From Ilumatobacteraceae bacterium (lineage in GTDB: Bacteria > Actinomycetota > Acidimicrobiia > Acidimicrobiales > Ilumatobacteraceae), in the NCBI GenBank assembly GCA_021741795.1, contig JAIOXC010000004.1:1-24848 (forward strand): DNA of 24,848 nucleotides, read 5' to 3'. Shown here in pieces: positions 1-7,186 of this stretch. The notes under the pieces were generated by a model that was not told where the DNA came from, made no database searches, and saw only the letters and a program-made list of their open reading frames with translations. Position numbers and translations under genes: made by a program. How positions within the stretch are numbered: the first letter of the stretch is position 1; each line of letters starts with the position of its first letter.

Positions 1-890
1 TGGTCGAAGCTCGGACACAGTCTCTGCAAATTAGACAAATTTCGCGAGAACTTTTGGGTGTCAAGTCATGTGGCTTTGATTCGAGCGAAATCACAATGTT
101 CAACTTCGAGATGATAGATGCGCAGAGTAATTGTTCGTTTATTGCTGCTAACGGCGTGGTGCAACAGTTGCGTCGAGTCAAGACAGAAGCTGAAATTGAA
201 CGCATGCAGTTGGCGGCGCACGCAACTGATCTGGCTTTGACCGATGTGCAATCAATGCTTGAAACTGCAGTGTCGACGCAAATATCTGAGCGAGATGTGC
301 GAGACGAATTGGAGTACAAAATGCGCCGTTACGGCGCCGATGGTCCGAGTTATGAAACGATCGTGGCAACGGGTGAGAACTCTGTCAAGCCCCATCACCG
401 ACCAACAGACACCATTATTCGTGAGGGTGATTCGGTGGTCATCGACGTGGGTGGTCTGGTGGATGGGTATCACTCCGATATGACACGCACGTTTTTGATC
501 GGTCAAGTTGCTCCTGAACTCGCTGATATCCATGATCTTGTGTTGTGTGCGCAACGTGAAGGAGTGCTGGCTGTGCGGCCAGGTGTGAGCGGTGCGTCGA
601 TTGATGAGGTTTGTCGAAGCATCATTACGCAGGCTGGCTACGGACCAGATTTCATTCACAGCACCGGACACGGTGTTGGACTGCAAATTCACGAAATGCC
701 ATGGGTGCGCTCAGACTTCATCGAGCCCTTGCAGTGTGGCGAGGTAGTGACCGTAGAGCCTGGGGTCTATCGTGTAGGTGTTGGAGGAGTACGGATAGAA
801 GATTTGATTCTTGTAACCGCAACATCCAGCCAAACCCTCACCCTGAGCCAGAAAGAATCTTTGTGCCTGCCATCTCGACGAATGATCTAA
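1..890 (+). CDS. M24 family Xaa-Pro aminopeptidase, 5'-truncated
   Basis: Metallopeptidase of the pita-bread fold that removes an N-terminal residue in front of proline; cytosolic. The reading frame is open from base 3, so the gene starts upstream of the window and only the end of the N-terminal creatinase-like domain plus the whole catalytic domain is present. A TTG at base 54 is an internal codon, not a convincing start. All five expected metal ligands can be seen: Asp in VVIDVGG, Asp in SDMTRT, His in STGHGVGLQIHE, Glu in VTVEPGVY and Glu in GVRIEDL. The link RVKTEAEIERMQLAA between the two domains is typical of the family. The 3' end overlaps efp by 28 bases; a peptidase of this family next to efp is a common bacterial arrangement. 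The family is clear; PepP versus PepQ-type specificity is not. Confidence 0.9.
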   Translation, partial: VEARTQSLQIRQISRELLGVKSCGFDSSEITMFNFEMIDAQSNCSFIAANGVVQQLRRVKTEAEIERMQLAAHATDLALTDVQSMLETAVSTQISERDVRDELEYKMRRYGADGPSYETIVATGENSVKPHHRPTDTIIREGDSVVIDVGGLVDGYHSDMTRTFLIGQVAPELADIHDLVLCAQREGVLAVRPGVSGASIDEVCRSIITQAGYGPDFIHSTGHGVGLQIHEMPWVRSDFIEPLQCGEVVTVEPGVYRVGVGGVRIEDLILVTATSSQTLTLSQKESLCLPSRRMI

Positions 891-1426
891 AAAACGGTGT
901 TTCTCTCAACATCGATAACACGTTGTACACCGTTGTCGAATTTCAACATGTAAAGCCTGGCAAGGGTGGCGCGTTCGTGCGCACAAAATTGCGCAACCTA
1001 CGCACCGGCAACATGCTGGAGCGCACGTTTAATGCTGGTATCAAAGTTGAGCAAGCAATTCTTGACAAGCGCGACATGCAGTTTTTGTACAAAGATGGTG
1101 ATGACTACGTTTTTATGGACAACATAACTTACGACCAGTTGACCATCAAACCAGTGGCTCTTGGAGATGCGGCCGACTATCTGATTGAGAACGCAGTAGC
1201 GATGATCGCAAGCTACGGCGACGAGATCGTGAGTGTCGAAATCCCACCTTCGGTCGAGCTCGAAATTGCATTCACCGAGCCTGGTATGCAGGGAGATCGA
1301 GTATCTGGTGCACGCAAGCCAGCGACATTGCAAACGGGCAAAGTAATTCAGGTTCCGTTGTTCGTCAACATTGGCGACCGCGTCAAGGTTGATACCCGCA
1401 CTGCCGAATACGTGACTCGCGTCTAA
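863..1426 (+). CDS. efp: Elongation factor P
   Basis: Binds between the ribosomal P and E sites and relieves stalling at consecutive prolines. The 187-residue length is standard. I chose the GTG at 863 because it gives the usual N-terminus (PAISTNDLKNGVSL), although it lies inside the peptidase gene; a longer frame reaching back to 611 is only out-of-frame peptidase sequence. The loop that reaches the peptidyl-transferase centre reads VKPGKGGAF with lysine at position 34, the residue modified in other bacteria. No modification gene (epmA/epmB or rhamnosyltransferase) is in the window, so the modification state is unknown. The C-terminal OB domains (GDRVSGARKPATLQTG, FVNIGDRVKVDTRT) are complete. 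nusB follows after two bases. Confidence 0.96.
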   Translation: MPAISTNDLKNGVSLNIDNTLYTVVEFQHVKPGKGGAFVRTKLRNLRTGNMLERTFNAGIKVEQAILDKRDMQFLYKDGDDYVFMDNITYDQLTIKPVALGDAADYLIENAVAMIASYGDEIVSVEIPPSVELEIAFTEPGMQGDRVSGARKPATLQTGKVIQVPLFVNIGDRVKVDTRTAEYVTRV

Positions 1427-1428
1427 CC

Positions 1429-1857
1429 GTGACGTCCGAAAAAAAACCACGCGTCGCTGCTAAGACTGCTCGCTCTGATGCTCGTGAGCGGGCAATGCAT
1501 ATTTTGTATGAGGCAGACACCAAAGGTTTGACCGGAACCGAAGTGCTTGCAATGCAGGTGCTGAGTGTTGATGACCTCACGATAGAGATTGTGACGGGCG
1601 TAACGACGCATCTGGATGAGATAGACAGTCACATCAAAGAGTGTGCAAATGGCTGGACGCTTGCTCGCATGCCAGTGATTGATCGAAATGTTTTGAGAAT
1701 GGCCGTGTTTGAACTGTCATATAGCCATGATGTTCCGGTTGCTGTGGTGATCAATGAAGCAGTCGAACTTGCCAAGACATTTTCGACAGATGATTCTGGA
1801 CGCTTTGTCAACGGCGTTTTATCGGCGATTTCTAAAGTGGTTCGCGTCACTTCGTAG
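1429..1857 (+). CDS. nusB: Transcription antitermination protein NusB
   Basis: All-helical RNA-binding protein which, with NusE/S10, binds boxA in rRNA leaders and supports antitermination. The product is 142 residues, normal for the family. The region ARERAMHILYEAD matches the conserved first helix and MPVIDRNVLRMAVFEL the conserved central helices; VVINEAVELAKTFSTDDSGRFVNGVL is the usual C-terminal signature. The start is a GTG two bases after the efp stop, with no clear Shine-Dalgarno, so translation is probably coupled to efp. A start at the ATG at 1495 would remove the first helix and is rejected. efp followed by nusB is a conserved pair in many bacteria. Confidence 0.95.
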   Translation: MTSEKKPRVAAKTARSDARERAMHILYEADTKGLTGTEVLAMQVLSVDDLTIEIVTGVTTHLDEIDSHIKECANGWTLARMPVIDRNVLRMAVFELSYSHDVPVAVVINEAVELAKTFSTDDSGRFVNGVLSAISKVVRVTS

Positions 1858-1859
1858 CA

Positions 1860-3290
1860 ATGAACCGTTTGTCCGCACGAGTCCGACGCATTTCGTCGTG
1901 GACTCTTGTAGTTGTCGCGGCAATAACTGCATACACCATATATTTCAGTTTTACTACAGTGCAGATTCATCGTGGTCTTGGTACATCGGCTTATGACTTT
2001 GGCCTGTATGACCAAGGCATTTGGCTGTTGTCGCGAGGAAGAAATCCGTTTGTCACTCTGATGGGTCGCAACCTGTTTGGCGATCACACATCATTTGTTT
2101 TGTTGTTGCTTGTGCCATTCATGTGGATTTCTTCATCCACGAGCATGTTGTTTGTTGTGCAGTCAGTGGTGATCGCATGCGGCGCAATACCGACATATGC
2201 ATATGCTCGAAAACGGCTTGAGAGTGATGCGCTTGGTTGTGTGTTTGCTTGCACATACTTGCTCTACCCAGCGGTGAGTTGGACAAATGTTGAGAACTTT
2301 CATCCCGATTCATTTTTGGGCGTATTGGTAGCAGCAGCATTGTGGGCCGCCCTCAGTCGCAAGTGGCAGTGGTATGCAATTGCTGTCGTGTTGGCAATGT
2401 TGGTCAAAGAGGACGTGGTGTTGGTTGTGGCGCCGATTGGGGTTTGGGTTGCACTTCGTCGCGACCTACGAATTGGCATCGCAACAGTTGTTGGTGCTAC
2501 TGGCGCAGCGTTGTTCTGTTTTCTTGTAGTGATTCGCGACTTGACCGGTACAGCATTTCGAAATTCGTGGCGCATACCGTTTGGGGGTGTAAGCGGGCTT
2601 TTTAAAACTGCGTTTACGTCGCCACTAACTTTGCTGCGTTATCTGACCAGCGATGGTCGCATGACTTATGTGATGCAGATGTTGGCACCAACAGGAGGCA
2701 TGTTCTTCATCGCTCCGAGTGTGGCATTGGTTGGGTTCGTAGTTTTGTTGTCCAATATTGTCAGTACTTTTTATTATCAATACCAAATCCAATACCACTA
2801 TTCACTTGTGGTCGCACCGATTTTGATATTTGGCAATGTCTACGCAATTGGTCGATTGAGCAAGGTTGCACGTCGCAAAGCGACATCGGTTGTGGCAATG
2901 TGTGCGCTTATGGGCGCCTTCTTGCTGGCGCCTCTGCCGCTTGCACGCCATCAGATTCAGAAATTCTCACCCTCAAACCCGTCGGTGACTGCAGCCCATG
3001 AATTGTTCGCCCAAATACCTCCCGACGCTGTGATCTCGGTGTTTCATCCGCTGTCGGCACAGTTAGCCCGCCGAGAGCATGTGTATGTTTTTCCAAACCC
3101 ATTTCAGCGGGCTCTGTACGGTCCAGACGTTTTTGCGGCGGGGGACAGACTGAATTTTGCTGATGAAATTGAGTACGTGATGTTGCCGATTGCGCTCTCA
3201 AGTGAATCTGAACAAGTGTGGCGGACAGAGATCCCCGACTATGTAATTGTGGCGGCCAACGATTGGTGGATTCTGTATCGCCACCGATAA
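1860..3290 (+). CDS. DUF2079 family multi-pass membrane protein
   Basis: Predicted integral membrane protein of 476 residues with about nine or ten hydrophobic segments (for example near residues 13-32, 76-93, 95-113, 147-164, 168-200, 203-225, 280-305 and 338-360). I recognise DUF2079 from the N-terminal pattern TSAYDFGLYDQGIWLLSRG followed by FGDHTSFVLLLLVPFMW, then NVENFHPDSF and the charged KEDVVL in a membrane segment. Conserved acidic residues in the first outer loop resemble the layout of GT-C glycosyltransferases, but no activity is established and I do not assign one. The C-terminal 110 residues appear soluble and contain a rhodanese-unlike segment with FHPLSAQLARREHVYVFPNP, common in this family. 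ATG lies two bases after nusB; the gene ends just before the pyr promoter region, so it probably belongs to the upstream transcript. Confidence 0.75.
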   Translation: MNRLSARVRRISSWTLVVVAAITAYTIYFSFTTVQIHRGLGTSAYDFGLYDQGIWLLSRGRNPFVTLMGRNLFGDHTSFVLLLLVPFMWISSSTSMLFVVQSVVIACGAIPTYAYARKRLESDALGCVFACTYLLYPAVSWTNVENFHPDSFLGVLVAAALWAALSRKWQWYAIAVVLAMLVKEDVVLVVAPIGVWVALRRDLRIGIATVVGATGAALFCFLVVIRDLTGTAFRNSWRIPFGGVSGLFKTAFTSPLTLLRYLTSDGRMTYVMQMLAPTGGMFFIAPSVALVGFVVLLSNIVSTFYYQYQIQYHYSLVVAPILIFGNVYAIGRLSKVARRKATSVVAMCALMGAFLLAPLPLARHQIQKFSPSNPSVTAAHELFAQIPPDAVISVFHPLSAQLARREHVYVFPNPFQRALYGPDVFAAGDRLNFADEIEYVMLPIALSSESEQVWRTEIPDYVIVAANDWWILYRHR

Positions 3291-3294
3291 AAGG

Positions 3295-3303
3295 TGCTAC
3301 AGT
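3295..3303 (+). promoter_or_regulatory. Possible extended -10 promoter of the pyr operon
   Basis: TG-C-TACAGT just after the DUF2079 stop fits an extended -10 element (TGn followed by TAnnnT). No good -35 box is seen at 16-18 bases upstream. A start near 3310 would give a leader of about 60 bases containing the PyrR hairpin. Inferred from a short motif only. Confidence 0.35.
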
Positions 3304-3336
3304 CAAAGTCGCATTCATCAGAATGTAAGTCGTTAA

Positions 3337-3356
3337 TTGAACCCTGTGAGGTTCAA
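3337..3356 (+). promoter_or_regulatory. PyrR-binding-type RNA hairpin in the pyr leader
   Basis: A perfect 7-base-pair stem with a 6-base loop, TTGAACC-CTGTGA-GGTTCAA. The stretch AACCCTGTGAGGTT agrees with the Bacillus PyrR recognition consensus ARUCCNGNGAGGYU at every position except one (C for U at position 3). The stem ends a few bases before the purine-rich ribosome binding site at 3359-3365 of the pyrR start at 3371. With no downstream terminator hairpin visible, the likely mechanism is translational repression: PyrR with UMP bound here would block ribosome entry to pyrR and, by coupling, to the rest of the operon. Motif and stem are seen; the mechanism is inferred. Confidence 0.75.
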
Positions 3357-3370
3357 ACGAAGGGATAACA

Positions 3371-3916
3371 GTGAGCAGTGCACCACAATCGGCAGTTGCC
3401 GTCATGTCTGGCCCCGATATCACGCGAGCTATTAGCCGCATTGCTCATGAAATTGTTGAGCGCAATCACGGTGTCGAAAACGTCGTGCTGGTTGGTCTGC
3501 AACGAGGTGGCACATGGATCGCGGATGCACTAGGCGAGCGAATCTCATCGATCGAGCCAAACTTTGCAGTACCAGTAGGTTCGCTTGATCCAACTATGTA
3601 TCGCGACGACATTGGACTGCGACCTGTTGTTGCAGGATCGGCGAGCCACATTCCCTGTGATATCACCGGCGCAACCGTCGTGTTGATCGATGATGTGTTG
3701 TACACGGGAAGAACAGTGCGTGCAGCACTTGAGGGATTGAACAATTTTGGTCGACCACGATCAGTTCAGTTGGCAGTGTTAGTCGATCGTGGACATCGTG
3801 AGCTACCGATACGACCTGATTATGTGGGTAAGAACATGCCAACACAGACCACAGATGAAGTAGATGTCTCGGCAGATGGTGTCATTGTGACGAGTGCGCC
3901 AGGGGTGGCTTCATGA
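3371..3916 (+). CDS. pyrR: Bifunctional pyr operon regulator / uracil phosphoribosyltransferase PyrR
   Basis: Type I phosphoribosyltransferase-fold protein that binds pyr mRNA when UMP is high and can also convert uracil and PRPP to UMP. The PRPP-binding signature is VVLIDDVLYTGRT at residues 103-115; VGLQRGGTWIADAL (41-54) and DPTMYRDD (73-80) are the other conserved loops. The 181-residue length is normal. The GTG start at 3371 has a purine-rich site (GAAGGG, 3359-3364) at good spacing; an alternative ATG at 3404 has none and would only remove a poorly conserved tail. It is the first gene of the pyrimidine operon and overlaps pyrB by ATGA. The hairpin just upstream is its probable own target, giving feedback control. 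Confidence 0.95.
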   Translation: MSSAPQSAVAVMSGPDITRAISRIAHEIVERNHGVENVVLVGLQRGGTWIADALGERISSIEPNFAVPVGSLDPTMYRDDIGLRPVVAGSASHIPCDITGATVVLIDDVLYTGRTVRAALEGLNNFGRPRSVQLAVLVDRGHRELPIRPDYVGKNMPTQTTDEVDVSADGVIVTSAPGVAS

Positions 3917-4833
3917 AGCATCTGCGTTCGATCTCTGAGACTGGTGCAGAAGGCTTGTTGCGTATCTTGAATCTGACCGAGAGCATGGCAGAGATCAATA
4001 CCCGAGCAGTGCCTAAGGTGCCTGCGCTGCGTGGCAAGACGGTGGTGAGTTTGTTTTTCGAAGATTCCACTAGAACACGATTGAGTTTTGAAACTGCAGC
4101 AAAACGTCTGTCTGCAGAAACAATGAATTTTAGTGTTTCCACATCGAGCGTCAACAAAGGCGAAAGTCTGCGCGACACAATCGAGACCATCACAGACATG
4201 GGTGTTGATGCCTTTGTTGTGCGCCACAAATCGGTTGGTGTGCCTTGGCAGATTTCGCAATGGACAAACGCATCGATTATCAATGCTGGCGATGGCGCAC
4301 ATCAGCACCCAACGCAAGCACTGGTGGACTGTTTTACAGTTCGTGAGGCTCTGGGTATTCAAGATCTGAGTGGACTCAATCTGACGATCGTTGGCGATAT
4401 CAAACACAGCCGGGTCGCACGAAGCAACATTCAGGCTTTTAGTGCTCTTGGTGCAAATATCACATTGGTCGCCCCTCCGACATTGCTGCCATTGAACATT
4501 GAGCATTGGCCGGTGAAGGTGAGCAATGATTTGGACGCAGTGCTCGCTAGCACCGATGTGTTGTACATGTTGCGACTACAAAGCGAACGAATGGCGCAAG
4601 GTTTGGTGCCGAGTTTGCATGAATACAGCACGCGGTACGGACTTGATGACAAGCGCGTAGCGGCACTGCAGGCGAGTGCGGTAGTTATGCACCCAGGTCC
4701 GATGAATCGCGGTGTTGAAATGTTGATCGACCCAAGCGATATTCCGAATTCGTTGATTCATCGGCAAGTTACGAACGGTGTATCGGTACGTATGGCTGTG
4801 TTGTTCGACTTGCTTTCAGCAGAGGAGATGTGA
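3913..4833 (+). CDS. pyrB: Aspartate carbamoyltransferase catalytic subunit
   Basis: Joins carbamoyl phosphate and L-aspartate to form N-carbamoyl-L-aspartate, the committed step of pyrimidine synthesis; cytosolic trimer. The carbamoyl-phosphate loop FFEDSTRTRLSFE is at residues 48-60 (STRTR at 52-56). GDGAHQHPTQALVD and MHPGPMNRGVEM are the other active-site segments, the latter shaping the aspartate site. The 306-residue length matches unregulated bacterial enzymes, and no pyrI gene is near, so control probably acts at expression through PyrR. The start ATG overlaps the pyrR stop by four bases, and the stop overlaps the pyrC start by one (TGATG). Confidence 0.97.
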   Translation: MKHLRSISETGAEGLLRILNLTESMAEINTRAVPKVPALRGKTVVSLFFEDSTRTRLSFETAAKRLSAETMNFSVSTSSVNKGESLRDTIETITDMGVDAFVVRHKSVGVPWQISQWTNASIINAGDGAHQHPTQALVDCFTVREALGIQDLSGLNLTIVGDIKHSRVARSNIQAFSALGANITLVAPPTLLPLNIEHWPVKVSNDLDAVLASTDVLYMLRLQSERMAQGLVPSLHEYSTRYGLDDKRVAALQASAVVMHPGPMNRGVEMLIDPSDIPNSLIHRQVTNGVSVRMAVLFDLLSAEEM

Positions 4834-6107
4834 TGACGATTGTGGTTAAAGGTGGAAGCGTTGTTGGTACAAACGGTGTTGATAGTGCCGATGTGCTCGT
4901 AGAAAATGATGTGATCATCAAGGTTGGCAAAAATTTGACAGGCGACATCACGCTTGATGCTTCTGGCTGTCACATCTTTCCAGGGTTTGTTGATTTGCAC
5001 GCCCACTTGCGCGAACCAGGTCGTGAAGATACTGAAACGATCGAAACCGCAAGCCGCGCGGGGGCAAAGGGTGGTTACACGGCATTGATTGCGATGCCCA
5101 ACACCAACCCAGCACACGACTCGGTCACCGTGATTGAGTTTGTGCGCGAACAAGGACGCAAGGCAGGTCTACTCGATGTGTTCCCAAGTGGCTGCATCAC
5201 GATGGGTCGACAGGGCGAAGCACTTGCGCCATTGGCCGAATTGAGTGCTGCTGGTGTGCGCATCTTCACCGACGACGGATCTGGAGTGCAAGACCCTGTA
5301 TTGATGGGTCGTGCAATGCAATACGCAATATCACTCGGAGTGACCATGGCTCAGCATTGTGAAGTCTCGGCTCTCACGCAAGGCGCAGTGATGAACGAGT
5401 GCGGTTGTTCGTCTGACATGGGAGTTCCGGGATGGCCTGCAATTGCCGAGGAGATGATGGTGCAACGAGATATTGAGATGTCTCGAATAACTGGCGCATC
5501 GGTGCATTTTCTGCATCTCTCAACGGCGCGTTCTGTGGATTTGGTGCGCGATGCAAAGGCAGAAGGTCTCAACGTGACGGCTGAAGTAACTCCCCATCAC
5601 TTGTCGCTCACGCAGGAACTCTTAACGACATTTGATCCCGTATACAAAGTCAATCCACCGTTGCGCAGCATGAAAGATATTCAGGCCCTCAAGGTGGGTC
5701 TGTTGGATGGCACGATTGACGCCGTTGCAACCGACCACGCACCACATGCCAGGAGAGACAAGGAGCTCACGCTCGATCAGGCCCCACCGGGAATGATCGG
5801 ATTAGAGACCGCACTCGGTGTGGTGTTGTCAGCAGTAGATCTTGATCCTGTACAGATCGCTGCTGTGATGTCGCGAAACCCCGCGCGAATTGCCCAGATT
5901 ACCGAGCAACACGGACACAACATCGGTGTTGGCGATATCGCGCATCTGTGTGTTGTCGATTTAGGTGCGACGTGGCAAGTAGACCCATCCAAGTTGGCAA
6001 GCAAGAGTAGAAATACACCCTTCGTTGGCAGGCAGTTGCGAGGTATGGTGCGCAGCACGATGTATCGCGGACAAATTACCGTTCAAGATGGAGTGGCACA
6101 GAAATGA
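4833..6107 (+). CDS. pyrC: Dihydroorotase, class I
   Basis: Zinc amidohydrolase that cyclises carbamoyl aspartate to dihydroorotate. The metal site HAH is at residues 56-58 (VDLHAHLREPG); further ligands are the Asp in FTDDGSGVQD, the His in AQHCE, the His in HFLHLST and the Asp in ATDHAPHARRDKE. The length of 424 residues and these motifs place it in the class I group (Bacillus/Aquifex type) rather than the short E. coli type. Two starts are possible: GTG at 4830 and ATG at 4833. I prefer the ATG because AGAGGAG at 4821-4827 then has five bases of spacing instead of two. It overlaps pyrB by one base and carA by four. Confidence 0.96.
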   Translation: MTIVVKGGSVVGTNGVDSADVLVENDVIIKVGKNLTGDITLDASGCHIFPGFVDLHAHLREPGREDTETIETASRAGAKGGYTALIAMPNTNPAHDSVTVIEFVREQGRKAGLLDVFPSGCITMGRQGEALAPLAELSAAGVRIFTDDGSGVQDPVLMGRAMQYAISLGVTMAQHCEVSALTQGAVMNECGCSSDMGVPGWPAIAEEMMVQRDIEMSRITGASVHFLHLSTARSVDLVRDAKAEGLNVTAEVTPHHLSLTQELLTTFDPVYKVNPPLRSMKDIQALKVGLLDGTIDAVATDHAPHARRDKELTLDQAPPGMIGLETALGVVLSAVDLDPVQIAAVMSRNPARIAQITEQHGHNIGVGDIAHLCVVDLGATWQVDPSKLASKSRNTPFVGRQLRGMVRSTMYRGQITVQDGVAQK

Positions 6108-7186
6108 CAATTCGCGAATCCGTATTGGTGCTTCGAGATGGAAGCGTGTTTGAGGGTGAAGCAATTGGGGCTGACCCTGTCGGCGGCATTGCAAGCGGCG
6201 AAGTTGTTTTTCACACTGCTCTCACGGGGTATCAAGAAGTGATTTCTGACCCGTCGTATGCCGGTCAGATCATTACGTTTACAACACCGCATATTGGCAA
6301 CTATGGAACCACTCCGCTCGACAATGAGTCGGCACATGTGTTTGCTCGCGGCGTGATTGTGCGCGAGATGTCGCAGAGGCGTAGCAACTGGCGAGCCAAC
6401 AACGATATTGACGCGTATTTGCGTGGAATGAATGTGAGCGGCATCGCCGGCATTGATACACGAAGACTCACTCGCGTGCTCCGCGACACAGGCGCGATGC
6501 CTGGTGCTTTTGGTCAGGCGAGTGAGGCGAGCGTGCTGGCCCGTGCTCAGAGCGAGTTGGGCACATCTGGCATTGATTTGGTGAAACAAGTAACGACAAC
6601 TCATCCATACATCGTTGGTGGTGGGCATATGAAAGTCGTTGCGTACGATTTTGGAATCAAGAGCACTATTCTTCGCTGCCTGAGCGAAATCGCAACGGTG
6701 CATGTCGTGCCTGCGCATTACTCTGCCGAACAAGTATTGGCGCTGCAACCCGACGGCGTATTTTTATCTAACGGCCCGGGAGATCCAGAAACGGTCGTTG
6801 GTGCACCCGCTGCAATTCGCACCATCATCGAACAGGGTGTACCGATGTTTGGCATCTGTCTCGGCCATCAACTCATGGCACTTGCGCTCGGAGGTAAAAC
6901 TTTCAAGTTGCCGTTTGGTCATCACGGAGCAAACCATCCTGTTCGCAACTTGCGCACAGGCTCAGTCGAAATCACAAGCCAAAATCACAACTTCTGTGTA
7001 GACCCTGCTTCGCTGAGCGACATTGCCGACATCACGCACACCAATCTCAATGATCACACCAACGAGGGAATGCGCGTTCGCGATGTTCGTGCATTCAGTG
7101 TGCAGTATCACCCCGAAGCCGGTCCGGGGCCGCATGACAGTCGATATTTGTTTCATGAGTTTGCACAACTGATGGGACAACGCTGA
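6104..7186 (+). CDS. carA: Carbamoyl-phosphate synthase small (glutaminase) subunit
   Basis: Releases ammonia from glutamine and passes it to CarB. The N-terminal CPSase small-chain domain (VVFHTALTGYQEVISDPSY) is followed by a class I glutamine amidotransferase domain. The catalytic triad is visible: Cys252 in MFGICLGHQ, His336 and Glu338 in VQYHPEAGPG. The oxyanion segment LSNGPGDPE precedes the nucleophile. The 360-residue length is slightly short compared with E. coli (382) but normal for Gram-positive-type enzymes. The start ATG overlaps the pyrC stop (ATGA), and the stop overlaps the carB start (TGATG), consistent with production of the two subunits in step. Confidence 0.97.
   Translation: MTIRESVLVLRDGSVFEGEAIGADPVGGIASGEVVFHTALTGYQEVISDPSYAGQIITFTTPHIGNYGTTPLDNESAHVFARGVIVREMSQRRSNWRANNDIDAYLRGMNVSGIAGIDTRRLTRVLRDTGAMPGAFGQASEASVLARAQSELGTSGIDLVKQVTTTHPYIVGGGHMKVVAYDFGIKSTILRCLSEIATVHVVPAHYSAEQVLALQPDGVFLSNGPGDPETVVGAPAAIRTIIEQGVPMFGICLGHQLMALALGGKTFKLPFGHHGANHPVRNLRTGSVEITSQNHNFCVDPASLSDIADITHTNLNDHTNEGMRVRDVRAFSVQYHPEAGPGPHDSRYLFHEFAQLMGQR

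Noticed and set aside
611..862. N-terminal extension of efp starting at 611
   Set aside because: Out-of-frame translation of the conserved peptidase domain; EF-P has its normal start at 863.
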